Assembly: GCA_022572355.1 (NCBI GenBank)
Contig: JACZWC010000013.1
Location: 1 to 64,000 of the forward strand
Reading direction: 5' to 3'
DNA: 64,000 bases
DNA from: Bacteroidota bacterium
Lineage (GTDB): Bacteria; Bacteroidota; Bacteroidia; NORP154
The first letter of the stretch is position 1, and each line of letters starts with the position of its first letter. Below the pieces are notes generated by a model. The model saw only the letters and a program-made list of their open reading frames with translations, was not told the DNA's origin and did not search any database. Of this stretch, positions 42,201 through 50,195 are shown one piece after another. The position numbers were made by a program, and so were the translations under genes.

Positions 42201-42459
42201 TGAATATGAGTCTGGATCGTTCAACATCCATCCAAATCCTAACAACGGACAGTTCACTGTTGACCTGGTAAACCTCAGTAATGAGGAGTACAGCATCATT
42301 GTCAGAAATATAATTGGTCAGGTTGTATATTCGAAAGTTATAGTAGGAAACACCGTTAACAAGATCAATATTGATCTGGCGGATCAGGAAACGGGAATTT
42401 ACTTATTGACGATTAGCAATTCTAAAGGTATTAGAACAGAGAAGCTCGTTGTTCGGTAA
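39211..42459 (+). CDS. Large T9SS surface protein, propeller plus Ig-like stalk
   Basis: 1082 residues. A signal peptide (1-20, ending GFCINAQ) precedes an N-terminal domain of about 500 residues with a sialidase/BNR-like rhythm (YYRSLNGGVTWDVQDFVIPG, ILAKSTDNGDSWAITSIID, KSCDNGCSWSNPVDFTPG). It is shared with the next gene (GTGYNYF, EAEKTGWPNIG). A stalk of PKD/Ig-like domains at about 550-975 (FAWMPGGETTQSI, TYVWSNGDSTQST) is followed by a type A T9SS sorting domain (IHPNPNNGQFTVD to KLVVR). No sialidase Asp-box set is complete, so an enzymatic role is unproven. Confidence 0.85.
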   Translation: MKKLLLFCLALSTGFCINAQTGNFAKNSKFPKVSNSLNQPRVYDNKKITGNEVNNGNAVFVKGPVANPYSNGAPYVKVASVDTVIGVTTYDLQSNSAVMERILNNGDGTMSACWTYSESYDIAAADRGTGYNYFDGLVWNAVPNARIEAEKTGWPNIGITSSGSEVFICHNIAQGKLTMGDRGTVGSGSWSLQNFTTGDMVWNRISVGGANGTTIHNISLWDPFGAPYPPTGVQSQMLYYRSLNGGVTWDVQDFVIPGLDQTNYNNFGGDSYHMSRSNGDTVAVVYFGDLNDVILAKSTDNGDSWAITSIIDVFPGNVMYDAASNNLTGNVIGISDITGNGQPDTITSSDGAGWVLLDHSGMAHVFFGVMRYFDDVAGDDQWSYFPFTNGLAYWNESFGTRPPIVIAGSEDLDNSGVLDIIDVGAYFQSLSAFPSAGIADDGCIYMAYSVVMENLDQGTQNYRHVHVIKSCDNGCSWSNPVDFTPGSGFEENVYPSMAGYVDNNVDIIYMRDFEPGIAVNGDMDPWVLNEIVHLQIPVVDISDSMVVCTGWVTGDSLFCPGDSVLLTATCGKTFAWMPGGETTQSIWYSGAYGAVTCDITTDCGTVISGTITVDQPVGISPIVTISSTTLEMCNGDSAWITASSNAGGTFLWTPGGATTMTIATDSVGTYSVNVANCGGNTDTSITILEPVEAPTYTVSATQTVMCSGDTSVLSVSTVSQGMYIWSTGDTAQMISVMDTGTYWVIVSNCGGADTDTVNIVIPSPPTATVTGNDPFCYGDTLTLMAGTEFSATYVWSNGDSTQSTMIDTITTITLTVSNCGGDASINVTTSFVLVPTVSVTPNPDPPLPFCDNGGATKVYLTAFPSGTVPFTFKWSNGDTIQGVELSATAESGDYYVTVFNSCGDSVRSDTTTVTIHPAITVATVIITEASTGTAADGGITTSVTGGVQPYTYVWSPTSAIGPDPTGLVTGTYGLTVTDANDCPATLSAFVPIFVGISEYESGSFNIHPNPNNGQFTVDLVNLSNEEYSIIVRNIIGQVVYSKVIVGNTVNKINIDLADQETGIYLLTISNSKGIRTEKLVVR

Positions 42460-42475
42460 GTAATTTCATACACAG

Positions 42476-42511
42476 AAAATCCCGTACATAAATTATGTAC
42501 GGGATTTTTTT
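42476..42511 (+). terminator. Strong rho-independent terminator
   Basis: AAAATCCCGTACATAA (42476-42491) pairs perfectly with TTATGTACGGGATTTT (42493-42508), followed by TTT. It ends the gene at 42459. The stem sequence resembles the terminator at 32210-32240. Confidence 0.9.
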
Positions 42512-42578
42512 ATGCATTTTTTTTTGTAAATTTAGGTAGGATTAATCGTATTTATCACCCAACTTCAACATCAAAAAA

Positions 42579-45500
42579 ATGAAAAAACTATCTGGTATTG
42601 CTGTCTTAACACTGCTTCCTTTTCTTGGTATGTCACAAATTACACAAACAGTTATTGGGCAAACCACCTATGACTTGCAGACAAATTCGTCGATGCAACA
42701 CCGCATCAAAAATCATGGAAACGGAACACTTTCTGCCGTTTATACCCACAGTTTATCGTATGATATAGCCGCAGCTGACAGAGGAACTGGGTACATTTAT
42801 TTCAATGGAACCAGTTGGGGAGCGATACCAACAACAAGAATTGAATCTGAAAAAACCGGATGGCCCTCTCTTGGAACCACTACGCTCGGTGAAGAAATTT
42901 TCATGTGTCACAATATTGCTCAGTCCAATGTAACAATGGGCGAAAGAAATACAATTGGTTCTGGCGCCTGGACCTTGTCTACGTCTTCTCCATCCTATCA
43001 CGTTTGGGTCAGAATGGGTATAGGAGGCTCAAACGGGGAGACCATTCATCATATCTCTTTACGGGACCCATTTGGAGGCCCTTATTTAGGCGTTCAATCT
43101 CATTTATTGTACTCACGTTCATTAGATGGCGGAAGCACCTGGGGTATTCAGGAGCAGGTAATTCCAGGTATTGATAATACTGACTTCTCAGCAATGGGTG
43201 GAGATGCATACCACATGGCGGAGCCAAAGGGAGATACAATTGCCTTTGGTTATTTTGGAGACTTGAACGACGTTCTTCTCGCCAAGTCAACTGATAATGG
43301 CACAAGTTGGACAATCACAAAAATAATCGATGTTTTTCCGGGAGGAGTGATATATGACGCTGGTTCGGCCAGTACTACCGGGAGCGTAATTGGCATTTCC
43401 GATATTACCAGCGATGGTATTGCAGATACCATTAATAGCTCAGATGGTGGAGGTTGGGTTATTTTAGATCAGGCAGGTATGGCACATGTTTTCTTTGGCA
43501 ATATGCAATATTTCGACGATACGCCTGGAGATGATCAGTGGTCCTATTTTCCGAGTACCAATGGTTTGATGTATTGGAATGAGGGATTTGGTTCTAACCC
43601 ACCGGTAATGATCGCTAGTGCTCTTGATCTTGATAACAGTGGTACACTGGATATTATTGGAGTCGCTGCGTATTTCCAATCTTTATCTGCTTATCCCAGC
43701 GCAGGCATCGATCCTTCCACAGGTTGTATATATGTTTCATTTTCATCAGTAATGGAAAATCTGGATCAGGGTACGCAGAACTACCGGCATATTAATATTA
43801 TCAAATCCTGCGACGGTGGATGTACATGGACACTGCCTATTGATGTGACACCTGGCAGCGGATTTGAGGAATGTGTTTTTGGGTCAATGGCCAAGATAGT
43901 CGACAATGATATTCACATCGTTTATCAGCAAGACTTCGAGCCTGGTATTGCGGTTAACGGTGATAACGATCCCTTTGTGCTCAATGATATTGTTTATTTA
44001 AAAGTTGCCAAAACAGCCATTGACACGGCTATAGGGTATAGCTGTTCCGGATTATTCGCTAATATCGTTGCTCAAAATAATATCAGTTGCACCGGTAACT
44101 GCGATGGATCAGCCACTGCTGGCACAATAGGTGGTGTTACGCCTTTTACGTATATGTGGAGTACTTCCCCGGTACAAACAAACGCAGCGGCTACAGGTCT
44201 TTGTGTTGGTTCATATACGGTCCTTATTACTGATGGAGCGGGCGACACTGCTTCTGCAAATGTAACAATCAGTGACCCGGGAATATTTACTATAAATATA
44301 GTGAGTGCTGCCACTTGCGACTCATTGATTGGTACCGCAACAGCAACTGCCAGTTCGTCCTTCCCGCCCTTAACTTATTCATGGAATGACCCTGGGACGC
44401 AAACCACGCAAACAGCTACCGGACTTGCTTCAGGTACTAACTATACGGTACTAATTACCGATGCAGGAGGATGCTCGAATTCATCATCCATAACCATTCC
44501 CACCTATTACCCTGTATCTGTAACTGTTACAGGTACCAGCCCTAGTGTGTGTGGCGGTAATAATGGAACAGCTACTGCCATCGCTGTAAACGGTACGGGA
44601 GGATATCAATATTTCTGGCCCCCATTTTTTTTCACTGCTACTATAACTGGTTTGAGTGCAGGAAGCTACACTGTTCAGGTTAATGATTCTAGCGGCTGCT
44701 CAACTTCGGCCACTGTAATAATTTCTGATCCGGGAGCACAGATATTAACTATGTCAGGTTCTGACCCGACTAGCTGTACTTCAAATGATGGTACAGCTAC
44801 AGCGACAGCTACGGGAGGAACACTCCCATATACCTACGCATGGGATGATCCTGGAACGCAAACTACAGAAACAGCCACTGGATTGGGGGGCGGAACGTTT
44901 ACAGCAACGGTAACAGATGCCAGCGGTTGCATTGCATCAGGATCAAGTACGCTAACAGCGCCGGGTGCGCCAACTGTTACAGCTTCAGGAACCAACCCTT
45001 CTTGTGGCAATATGGATGGTACGGCAACGGCAACAGCCACTGGTGGCACTGGGTCTTATACTTATGCATGGAACGATCCTGGAACGCAAAATACTGCTAC
45101 AGCAACTGGCCTTGGGGGCGGAACGTTTACTGTTACAGTAACGGATGGAACCGGTTGTACTGCCACAGATGCCGTGACCCTCACCGCACCTTCGGCACCT
45201 ACGGCCTCCGCCATCGGTAATAACCCATTATCATGCGGAGCCACGAACGGTTCGGCAAGCGCAACCGGCGTAGGTGGTACACTTCCGTATAACTATGCAT
45301 GGAGTTCAGGAGGAAATTCGTCTATTGAGACTGGCTTAAGCGCGGGAAATTACATTGTTACCATTACAGATGCGAACGGGTGTAGCGACACGGCCTCGGT
45401 CACCTTGACGGATCCCGGAGCGCCTACGATCAATGTTGCGTCCTCTCCAGCAAATTGCACGGCCACTGATGGTTCAGCTTCTGCATTTCCATCTGGTGGC

Positions 45501-46829
45501 ACATCACCATATTTCTATGTCTGGAGTGATCCAGGGACGCAAACCAATGCTATCGCCACGGGTTTGGCAAGCGGTAGCTACACGGTGACTGTTACAGATA
45601 TTAATGGCTGTACCTCGAGTGCTTCTACTGTTGTGGGAACATCAGGTACCGGACCAACTCTTTCATTTAACAGTACTTCTGTAAGTTGCTTTGGTGGTTC
45701 AAACGGGTTAGCAGCAGTAACCGCAACTGGCGGAACAGGAACCTATACCTATGCCTGGAGTAACGGAGCTACGGTTGCAATATTGACCGGGCTTAGTGCT
45801 GGAACTTACACGGTAACTGTTACTGATGGGAACGGATGCCAAAGTAACTCTTCTTTGGTGATTACAGAAGCCACACAAATAGTGACCAGTTACTCTGTGA
45901 CCGAACCAGATTGCGACAGTAGCAATGGAGCAGCAAGCTTGACGAGTACCGGCGGTACTCCGCCATACTCTTATCAATGGGATGCCTCTGCAGGTAATCA
46001 AACAACGCAGATTGCCACAGGCCTCGCGGCTGGTGCTTACACTGTAACTGTAAGCGATGGGAATGGCTGTTCTGAAATAAAAGCAGTTAACGTAAGTAAT
46101 ATTGGAGCGGCAAATGTTAGCACGGTGGGCAGCAATGTAAGTTGCTTTGGCGGAAACAATGGTTCCATTACTACAACGGTGAGCGGAGGAAATCCACCAT
46201 TTGTATATTCATGGAGTAATGGAGCAACAACGCAAAATTTGAGCGGTCTTCAAGCGAATACGTATACGCTTACTTTAACAGATTCTTTAAATTGTGTAGT
46301 TGTTCAAAGTGTGTTAATTACTGACCCCAATCCGGTATTGGTAGCGACAACATTTATCAATGTGTCAAGCCCTCTTGCCTGCGATGGTACAGCTACAGCT
46401 ATAGCTACAGATGGTACCCCGCCATATGTGTATCAATGGGATGATCCTGACTTACAAACAACAAGCACTGCTACAGGATTATGCGTAGGTACATACTTCG
46501 TCACCGTTACCGATGCAAACAATTGTTCATCCATTGGTTCCATATTCGTCGATTCGCTGGCCATGGGAATAGAAATCTATAGTTCTATTCTGGAAGTACA
46601 AGTATTTCCCAACCCAAACAGAGGAATGTTTGACATTATAGTCACCGGTATAGATGAGTTCGATGTGGAGATAAGAAATCTTATGGGTCAGGTGATATAC
46701 AGGAAAACAAATGCCGAAAAGGATGGATTGCAGCAACGCATTAATTTGGAAAATTCAGCTTCGGGAATATACTTTCTGACGATCAGGTCAGGTAAAGGAG
46801 TGAGAAGTGTGAAGTTGGTGATCGAATGA
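42579..46829 (+). CDS. Giant T9SS surface protein with SprB-type repeats
   Basis: 1416 residues. A signal peptide (1-19) leads an N-terminal propeller domain of about 480 residues, paralogous to that of the preceding gene (DIAAADRGTGYIYF, IESEKTGWPSLG). About eleven SprB-type repeats of roughly 75-80 residues follow, at about 490-1330, each with GTATATATGGTLPYTYAW, ATGLGGGTFTATVTD and a Cys pair. A type A T9SS sorting domain (VFPNPNRGMFDII to KLVIE) ends it. SprB repeats occur in gliding-motility adhesins, so a surface adhesin is likely. The stop lies directly against the stop of bshB1 on the other strand, with no gap. Confidence 0.85.
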   Translation: MKKLSGIAVLTLLPFLGMSQITQTVIGQTTYDLQTNSSMQHRIKNHGNGTLSAVYTHSLSYDIAAADRGTGYIYFNGTSWGAIPTTRIESEKTGWPSLGTTTLGEEIFMCHNIAQSNVTMGERNTIGSGAWTLSTSSPSYHVWVRMGIGGSNGETIHHISLRDPFGGPYLGVQSHLLYSRSLDGGSTWGIQEQVIPGIDNTDFSAMGGDAYHMAEPKGDTIAFGYFGDLNDVLLAKSTDNGTSWTITKIIDVFPGGVIYDAGSASTTGSVIGISDITSDGIADTINSSDGGGWVILDQAGMAHVFFGNMQYFDDTPGDDQWSYFPSTNGLMYWNEGFGSNPPVMIASALDLDNSGTLDIIGVAAYFQSLSAYPSAGIDPSTGCIYVSFSSVMENLDQGTQNYRHINIIKSCDGGCTWTLPIDVTPGSGFEECVFGSMAKIVDNDIHIVYQQDFEPGIAVNGDNDPFVLNDIVYLKVAKTAIDTAIGYSCSGLFANIVAQNNISCTGNCDGSATAGTIGGVTPFTYMWSTSPVQTNAAATGLCVGSYTVLITDGAGDTASANVTISDPGIFTINIVSAATCDSLIGTATATASSSFPPLTYSWNDPGTQTTQTATGLASGTNYTVLITDAGGCSNSSSITIPTYYPVSVTVTGTSPSVCGGNNGTATAIAVNGTGGYQYFWPPFFFTATITGLSAGSYTVQVNDSSGCSTSATVIISDPGAQILTMSGSDPTSCTSNDGTATATATGGTLPYTYAWDDPGTQTTETATGLGGGTFTATVTDASGCIASGSSTLTAPGAPTVTASGTNPSCGNMDGTATATATGGTGSYTYAWNDPGTQNTATATGLGGGTFTVTVTDGTGCTATDAVTLTAPSAPTASAIGNNPLSCGATNGSASATGVGGTLPYNYAWSSGGNSSIETGLSAGNYIVTITDANGCSDTASVTLTDPGAPTINVASSPANCTATDGSASAFPSGGTSPYFYVWSDPGTQTNAIATGLASGSYTVTVTDINGCTSSASTVVGTSGTGPTLSFNSTSVSCFGGSNGLAAVTATGGTGTYTYAWSNGATVAILTGLSAGTYTVTVTDGNGCQSNSSLVITEATQIVTSYSVTEPDCDSSNGAASLTSTGGTPPYSYQWDASAGNQTTQIATGLAAGAYTVTVSDGNGCSEIKAVNVSNIGAANVSTVGSNVSCFGGNNGSITTTVSGGNPPFVYSWSNGATTQNLSGLQANTYTLTLTDSLNCVVVQSVLITDPNPVLVATTFINVSSPLACDGTATAIATDGTPPYVYQWDDPDLQTTSTATGLCVGTYFVTVTDANNCSSIGSIFVDSLAMGIEIYSSILEVQVFPNPNRGMFDIIVTGIDEFDVEIRNLMGQVIYRKTNAEKDGLQQRINLENSASGIYFLTIRSGKGVRSVKLVIE

Positions 46830-47543
46830 TCAGATAAGATCAAATAAGTTTGCCGTACCTATGTATCGGTTTGTGGTGAAGCCCTCACCGTATGCTACAC
46901 CAATTTGTTTCCCAAAGCCGATTGCCTTTGCTTCTACAAATCCCAAGAACTCAGGCGAAGATATCACCGTTTCCGGCTCTTTGGAATCCGGATCATAAAA
47001 CTGGGATTTATGTGCTTTGACCGCCTCCATCTTCTGCTCATAGAAATCTGATATATCTACTACTACGGAAGGTGCAATATCTTTAAATTGTATGTAATGG
47101 TACACCGCCTTTGGTCGCCATGTCTCCAAACTTTCAATTTCTACTTTTCTCAGTCCTGAGATAAAACAGGCATCAGATACCAGTTGAGCTGCAATTCCGT
47201 GATCAGGGTGACGATCTTCAGTGGCGGTTGCCAGTACGATTTCGGGTCGATATTGCCGGATAAGTTTGACGATCTCCATCTTGCTCTCCTTCGAATTTTC
47301 CAAAAACCCATCCGGTAGATTGAGGTTAATTCTAAATTCCACGCCCAAAATACCCGCAGCAATATCCGCTTCCCTTTCTCTTATTTCAGCCGTACCACGA
47401 GTTCCAAGTTCACCCCCTGTCAAGTCTGCAATACCGATCTTCTTCCCCATTTTGATATGAGAGAGAATTGTTCCTCCGCAGCCGAGTTCAACATCGTCGG
47501 GGTGTGCTCCAAAAGCGAGTATATCTAATTTTGAAATGGACAT
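46830..47543 (-). CDS. bshB1: Bacillithiol biosynthesis deacetylase BshB1
   Basis: 237 residues. The zinc motif AHPDDVELGCGG near 14-25 and the later DRHPDHGIAA are those of the LmbE/PIG-L deacetylases. The length and GGELGTRGT segment match BshB1, which removes acetyl from N-acetylglucosaminyl-malate in bacillithiol synthesis. Bacillithiol is the common low-molecular-weight thiol in Bacteroidota. A glutathione-peroxidase-type gene lies 8 bases upstream on the same strand, so the two may form a redox operon. Confidence 0.92.
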   Translation of the reverse strand: MSISKLDILAFGAHPDDVELGCGGTILSHIKMGKKIGIADLTGGELGTRGTAEIREREADIAAGILGVEFRINLNLPDGFLENSKESKMEIVKLIRQYRPEIVLATATEDRHPDHGIAAQLVSDACFISGLRKVEIESLETWRPKAVYHYIQFKDIAPSVVVDISDFYEQKMEAVKAHKSQFYDPDSKEPETVISSPEFLGFVEAKAIGFGKQIGVAYGEGFTTNRYIGTANLFDLI

Positions 47544-47551
47544 GTAAGAAG

Positions 47552-48112
47552 TTACTCTTCTTCAATTGCTATTCCCTCTTCAATCCAGGCGGTAATTTTT
47601 TTAGACGCTGGGTTAACCATGGACGAATATACCTGAACAAGTCTTCCCTGTTCGTCGATAAGATATTTTTGAAAGTTCCACTTTACACTGCCCCCTTTGA
47701 CTCCATTCTCCTCCTTGTTGGTGAGCCACTTGTATATAGGGTCAATGTCATCTCCCTTCACTGATATCTTGTTCATCATCAAAAATGTCACTCCATAATT
47801 CTTCTGGCAAAAAGCGGCAATTTCTGTATTCGTTCCCGGTTCTTGCTTACCAAAATTGTTGGCCGGAAATCCAATTATTGTAAACTTATCGCCTCCATAT
47901 TTCTCATATAATGCCTGAAGGTCTTTGTATTGAGAAGTGAATCCACATTTCGAGGCAGTGTTCACTACCAATACCTTCTTACCCTTCAGCTGACTTAAAT
48001 TGAATTCTTCTCCCTCCAGAGTGTTGGTGGTATAATCATGAAAGGTTTTCTGATCCTGTGAGAAGGCCATATTGCTAATTAGCATCAATAGTAATAGTTT
48101 TGTTTGCATCAT
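47552..48112 (-). CDS. Glutathione peroxidase-family protein (exported)
   Basis: 186 residues. A signal peptide (MMQTKLLLLMLISNMAFSQ) is followed by the GPx fold: catalytic Cys in NTASKCGFTSQY, the conserved FPANNFGKQEPGT, and VKWNFQKYLID with the family Trp-Asn. Bacterial members are usually thioredoxin-dependent hydroperoxidases. The signal peptide places it in the periplasm. It is divergent from ccmB across 35 bases and upstream of bshB1. Confidence 0.9.
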   Translation of the reverse strand: MMQTKLLLLMLISNMAFSQDQKTFHDYTTNTLEGEEFNLSQLKGKKVLVVNTASKCGFTSQYKDLQALYEKYGGDKFTIIGFPANNFGKQEPGTNTEIAAFCQKNYGVTFLMMNKISVKGDDIDPIYKWLTNKEENGVKGGSVKWNFQKYLIDEQGRLVQVYSSMVNPASKKITAWIEEGIAIEEE

Positions 48113-48126
48113 ATATTTATTTCTAA

Positions 48127-48134
48127 CAAAGATA
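48127..48134 (-). promoter_or_regulatory. -7 box of the gpx-bshB1 unit (TATCTTTG)
   Basis: Exact TAnnTTTG on the minus strand, 14 bases before the gpx start, in the 35-bp divergent gap with ccmB. Confidence 0.55.
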
Positions 48135-48147
48135 TCAAATAATCTAT

Positions 48148-48810
48148 TTGGCGATTTTACAGGAAATAAAACATCTACTACTGAAGGAACTGCTGCTGGA
48201 AAAACGGCAGAAATACAGCTTCATTGGGATTCTGTTATATGTAGTCTCTACAGTCTTCGTCTGCTACTTATCATTTAAGATAATTACAGATGTTCAAACC
48301 TGGAACGCATTGTTCTGGATTATCTTGTTATTCAGCTCTGTAAGCGCTGTTACCAAGAGCTTTGTCTCTGAAAAACCAGAAACACAACTCTACCTCTATA
48401 CAATTACCAGCCCGGAGAGCATCATATTATCCAAACTCATATACAACGCGGGAATGATGATTGTCTTATCGATGCTCTGTTTTGGTATTTACAGCCTCTT
48501 TCTGGGAAACATAGCTGTAGATATTCCATTATTCACTATTTCAATTATACTGGGGGGAGTAGGCCTTTCTTCTTTGTTCACCATGATCTCGGCTATTGCC
48601 TCAAAGGCCGACAACAGCAGCGTGTTGATGGCGATCCTTGGATTTCCAATTATTCTGCCATTTTTAATAACAATAATCAAGTTATCGACGAACGCGATTG
48701 TTGGCGCCGATTGGTCTGAAAGCTACCAATACATAGGCGTTCTCCTGCTCCTCAACCTGATTGTAGTTACCTTATCCTATATATTATTTCCCTACCTTTG
48801 GAAGGAATAA
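48148..48810 (+). CDS. ccmB: Cytochrome c maturation heme exporter subunit CcmB
   Basis: 220 residues with six membrane helices, matching CcmB (KELLLEKRQKYSFIGILLYV, SSVSAVTKSFVSEKP, LYLYTITSPESIILSKLIYN). CcmB with CcmA and CcmC loads heme onto CcmE. ccmA is not adjacent. The start is TTG at 48148; no ATG lies near. It ends 3 bases before ccmC. Confidence 0.88.
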   Translation: MAILQEIKHLLLKELLLEKRQKYSFIGILLYVVSTVFVCYLSFKIITDVQTWNALFWIILLFSSVSAVTKSFVSEKPETQLYLYTITSPESIILSKLIYNAGMMIVLSMLCFGIYSLFLGNIAVDIPLFTISIILGGVGLSSLFTMISAIASKADNSSVLMAILGFPIILPFLITIIKLSTNAIVGADWSESYQYIGVLLLLNLIVVTLSYILFPYLWKE

Positions 48811-48813
48811 TTC

Positions 48814-49488
48814 TTGGTTATTGTGAAGAAAAATTGGTGGAAAATCTTGAGCGTAATTTTGCTCTGTTATGTGATTGTTGCAGGGTTCATAATTGATGTA
48901 CCTGCGCTTCCTATTCTTCACGAAACCATAAGAAATTTGTTTTTTCACGTGACAATGTGGTTCGCCATGATGATCATCATGCTCTCCTCAATGGTATCGA
49001 GCATTAAATTTCTTTCAAAATTCAAGATGACCGCCGATGTTTGGGCGGTGGAATCAGCCAATACCGGCATGTTCTTTGGAACAATGGGCCTCTTAACAGG
49101 AATGCTATGGGCCAATTACACCTGGGGTGATTGGTGGGTTAATGATCCCAAATTGAACGGGGCAGCGGCCACCATGCTCATCTACCTCGCTTATTTTGTC
49201 TTGCGTGGATCGCTGGATGACGAGGAAAAACGAGCCAAAGTGTCCGCAATCTATAATATTTTTGCATTCACGATGTTAATCGTATTTCTCGTAATTTTAC
49301 CTAGAATGACAGACTCATTGCATCCTGGAAGCGGTGGGAATCCAGGATTCAGCACTTACGACATTGATGACTCCATGAGATTTGTCTTTTATCCGGCAAT
49401 TATTGGCTGGACATTACTGGGTGTATGGATCCTTCAAATTAGGGTAAGAACAAGATTTCTAAAGATGAAAATAAATTCTAATGTTTAA
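48814..49488 (+). CDS. ccmC: Cytochrome c maturation protein CcmC
   Basis: 224 residues with six membrane helices and the tryptophan-rich heme-handling motif (GMLWANYTWGDWWVNDP) near 105-121. Two conserved His are in LHETIRNLFFHVTMWF and DSLHPGSGGNPGF. CcmC delivers heme to CcmE. The start is TTG at 48814 or GTG at 48823. It overlaps ccmD by 8 bases. Confidence 0.9.
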   Translation: MVIVKKNWWKILSVILLCYVIVAGFIIDVPALPILHETIRNLFFHVTMWFAMMIIMLSSMVSSIKFLSKFKMTADVWAVESANTGMFFGTMGLLTGMLWANYTWGDWWVNDPKLNGAAATMLIYLAYFVLRGSLDDEEKRAKVSAIYNIFAFTMLIVFLVILPRMTDSLHPGSGGNPGFSTYDIDDSMRFVFYPAIIGWTLLGVWILQIRVRTRFLKMKINSNV

Positions 49489-49720
49489 ATCCGGAGGATA
49501 TAAATTATTGTTTTCGGCAATGCTTCTTTTCACGAACTTCATTGTACAAGCACAGGAGTCCGTATACAAGATTGAAATGGCAGATCCATTGAGAGAGTCT
49601 GGAAAGATCTATGTGGTTGTAGGTGTGTTGCTCATAATATTTTTAGGATTTACAGCGTTTTTGGTTATGACTGACAGGAAAATATCTAAATTAGAGAAAG
49701 AATTAGGAGATAAGTCATGA
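49481..49720 (+). CDS. ccmD: CcmD-like small membrane protein
   Basis: 79 residues. An N-terminal hydrophobic segment (possible signal, ending NFIVQAQ) and one membrane helix near 43-65 (VVVGVLLIIFLGFTAFLVMT) are followed by a charged tail (DRKISKLEKELGDKS). Position between ccmC and ccmE and topology fit CcmD, which helps release holo-CcmE. Sequence identity to CcmD is low in general, so the call rests on context. Confidence 0.75.
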   Translation: MFKSGGYKLLFSAMLLFTNFIVQAQESVYKIEMADPLRESGKIYVVVGVLLIIFLGFTAFLVMTDRKISKLEKELGDKS

Positions 49721-50133
49721 AAAAGACTCATATAGCAGGAATATTAATAATTGCAGTGGCGATAGGAGCTATCATCAGCACTATTCAGGATTCGAGTACG
49801 TATGCTTCCTTTGCTCAAGCCAGGGAAAACCCTTCTATAGAATTTCATGTAATTGGTGAATTGAACAAGGAAAAAGGCATGGATTACAATCCTGAGATCA
49901 ATCCGAATGTATTTTCATTTTACGCTTTTGACAAGGAAGGTGAGGAATGCAAGGTGATCTTTAATGGTACAAAACCTCAGGATTTTGAAAGATCAGAACA
50001 GCTGGTAATGCTAGGCAGTGTAAAAGATGAAGTATTCGTATGTTCTAAAATCCTGATGAAATGCCCCTCTAAATACAATGACGGCCAGGAAGAAGTAATT
50101 ATCACTGCCAATACTACTGAAGCCGACAGTTAA
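49717..50133 (+). CDS. ccmE: Heme chaperone CcmE, CxxxY type
   Basis: 138 residues: one N-terminal membrane anchor (ILIIAVAIGAIIS) and a periplasmic OB-fold domain. The heme-binding motif, HxxxY in most CcmE proteins, is Cys116-P-S-K-Tyr120 here, the CxxxY variant known from some other lineages. It carries heme from CcmABC to the CcmF lyase. It overlaps ccmD by 4 bases (ATGA). Confidence 0.88.
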   Translation: MKKTHIAGILIIAVAIGAIISTIQDSSTYASFAQARENPSIEFHVIGELNKEKGMDYNPEINPNVFSFYAFDKEGEECKVIFNGTKPQDFERSEQLVMLGSVKDEVFVCSKILMKCPSKYNDGQEEVIITANTTEADS

Positions 50134-50162
50134 AGAGGCTCTTTTCCTGATTCTTATTTTGG

Positions 50163-50170
50163 TAACTTTG
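50163..50170 (+). promoter_or_regulatory. -7 box upstream of ccmF (TAACTTTG)
   Basis: Exact TAnnTTTG, 25 bases before the ccmF ATG. It gives ccmF and downstream genes a possible promoter separate from ccmBCDE. Confidence 0.5.
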
Positions 50171-50195
50171 CCATCCTGAATTTTCTGTAAACCCA

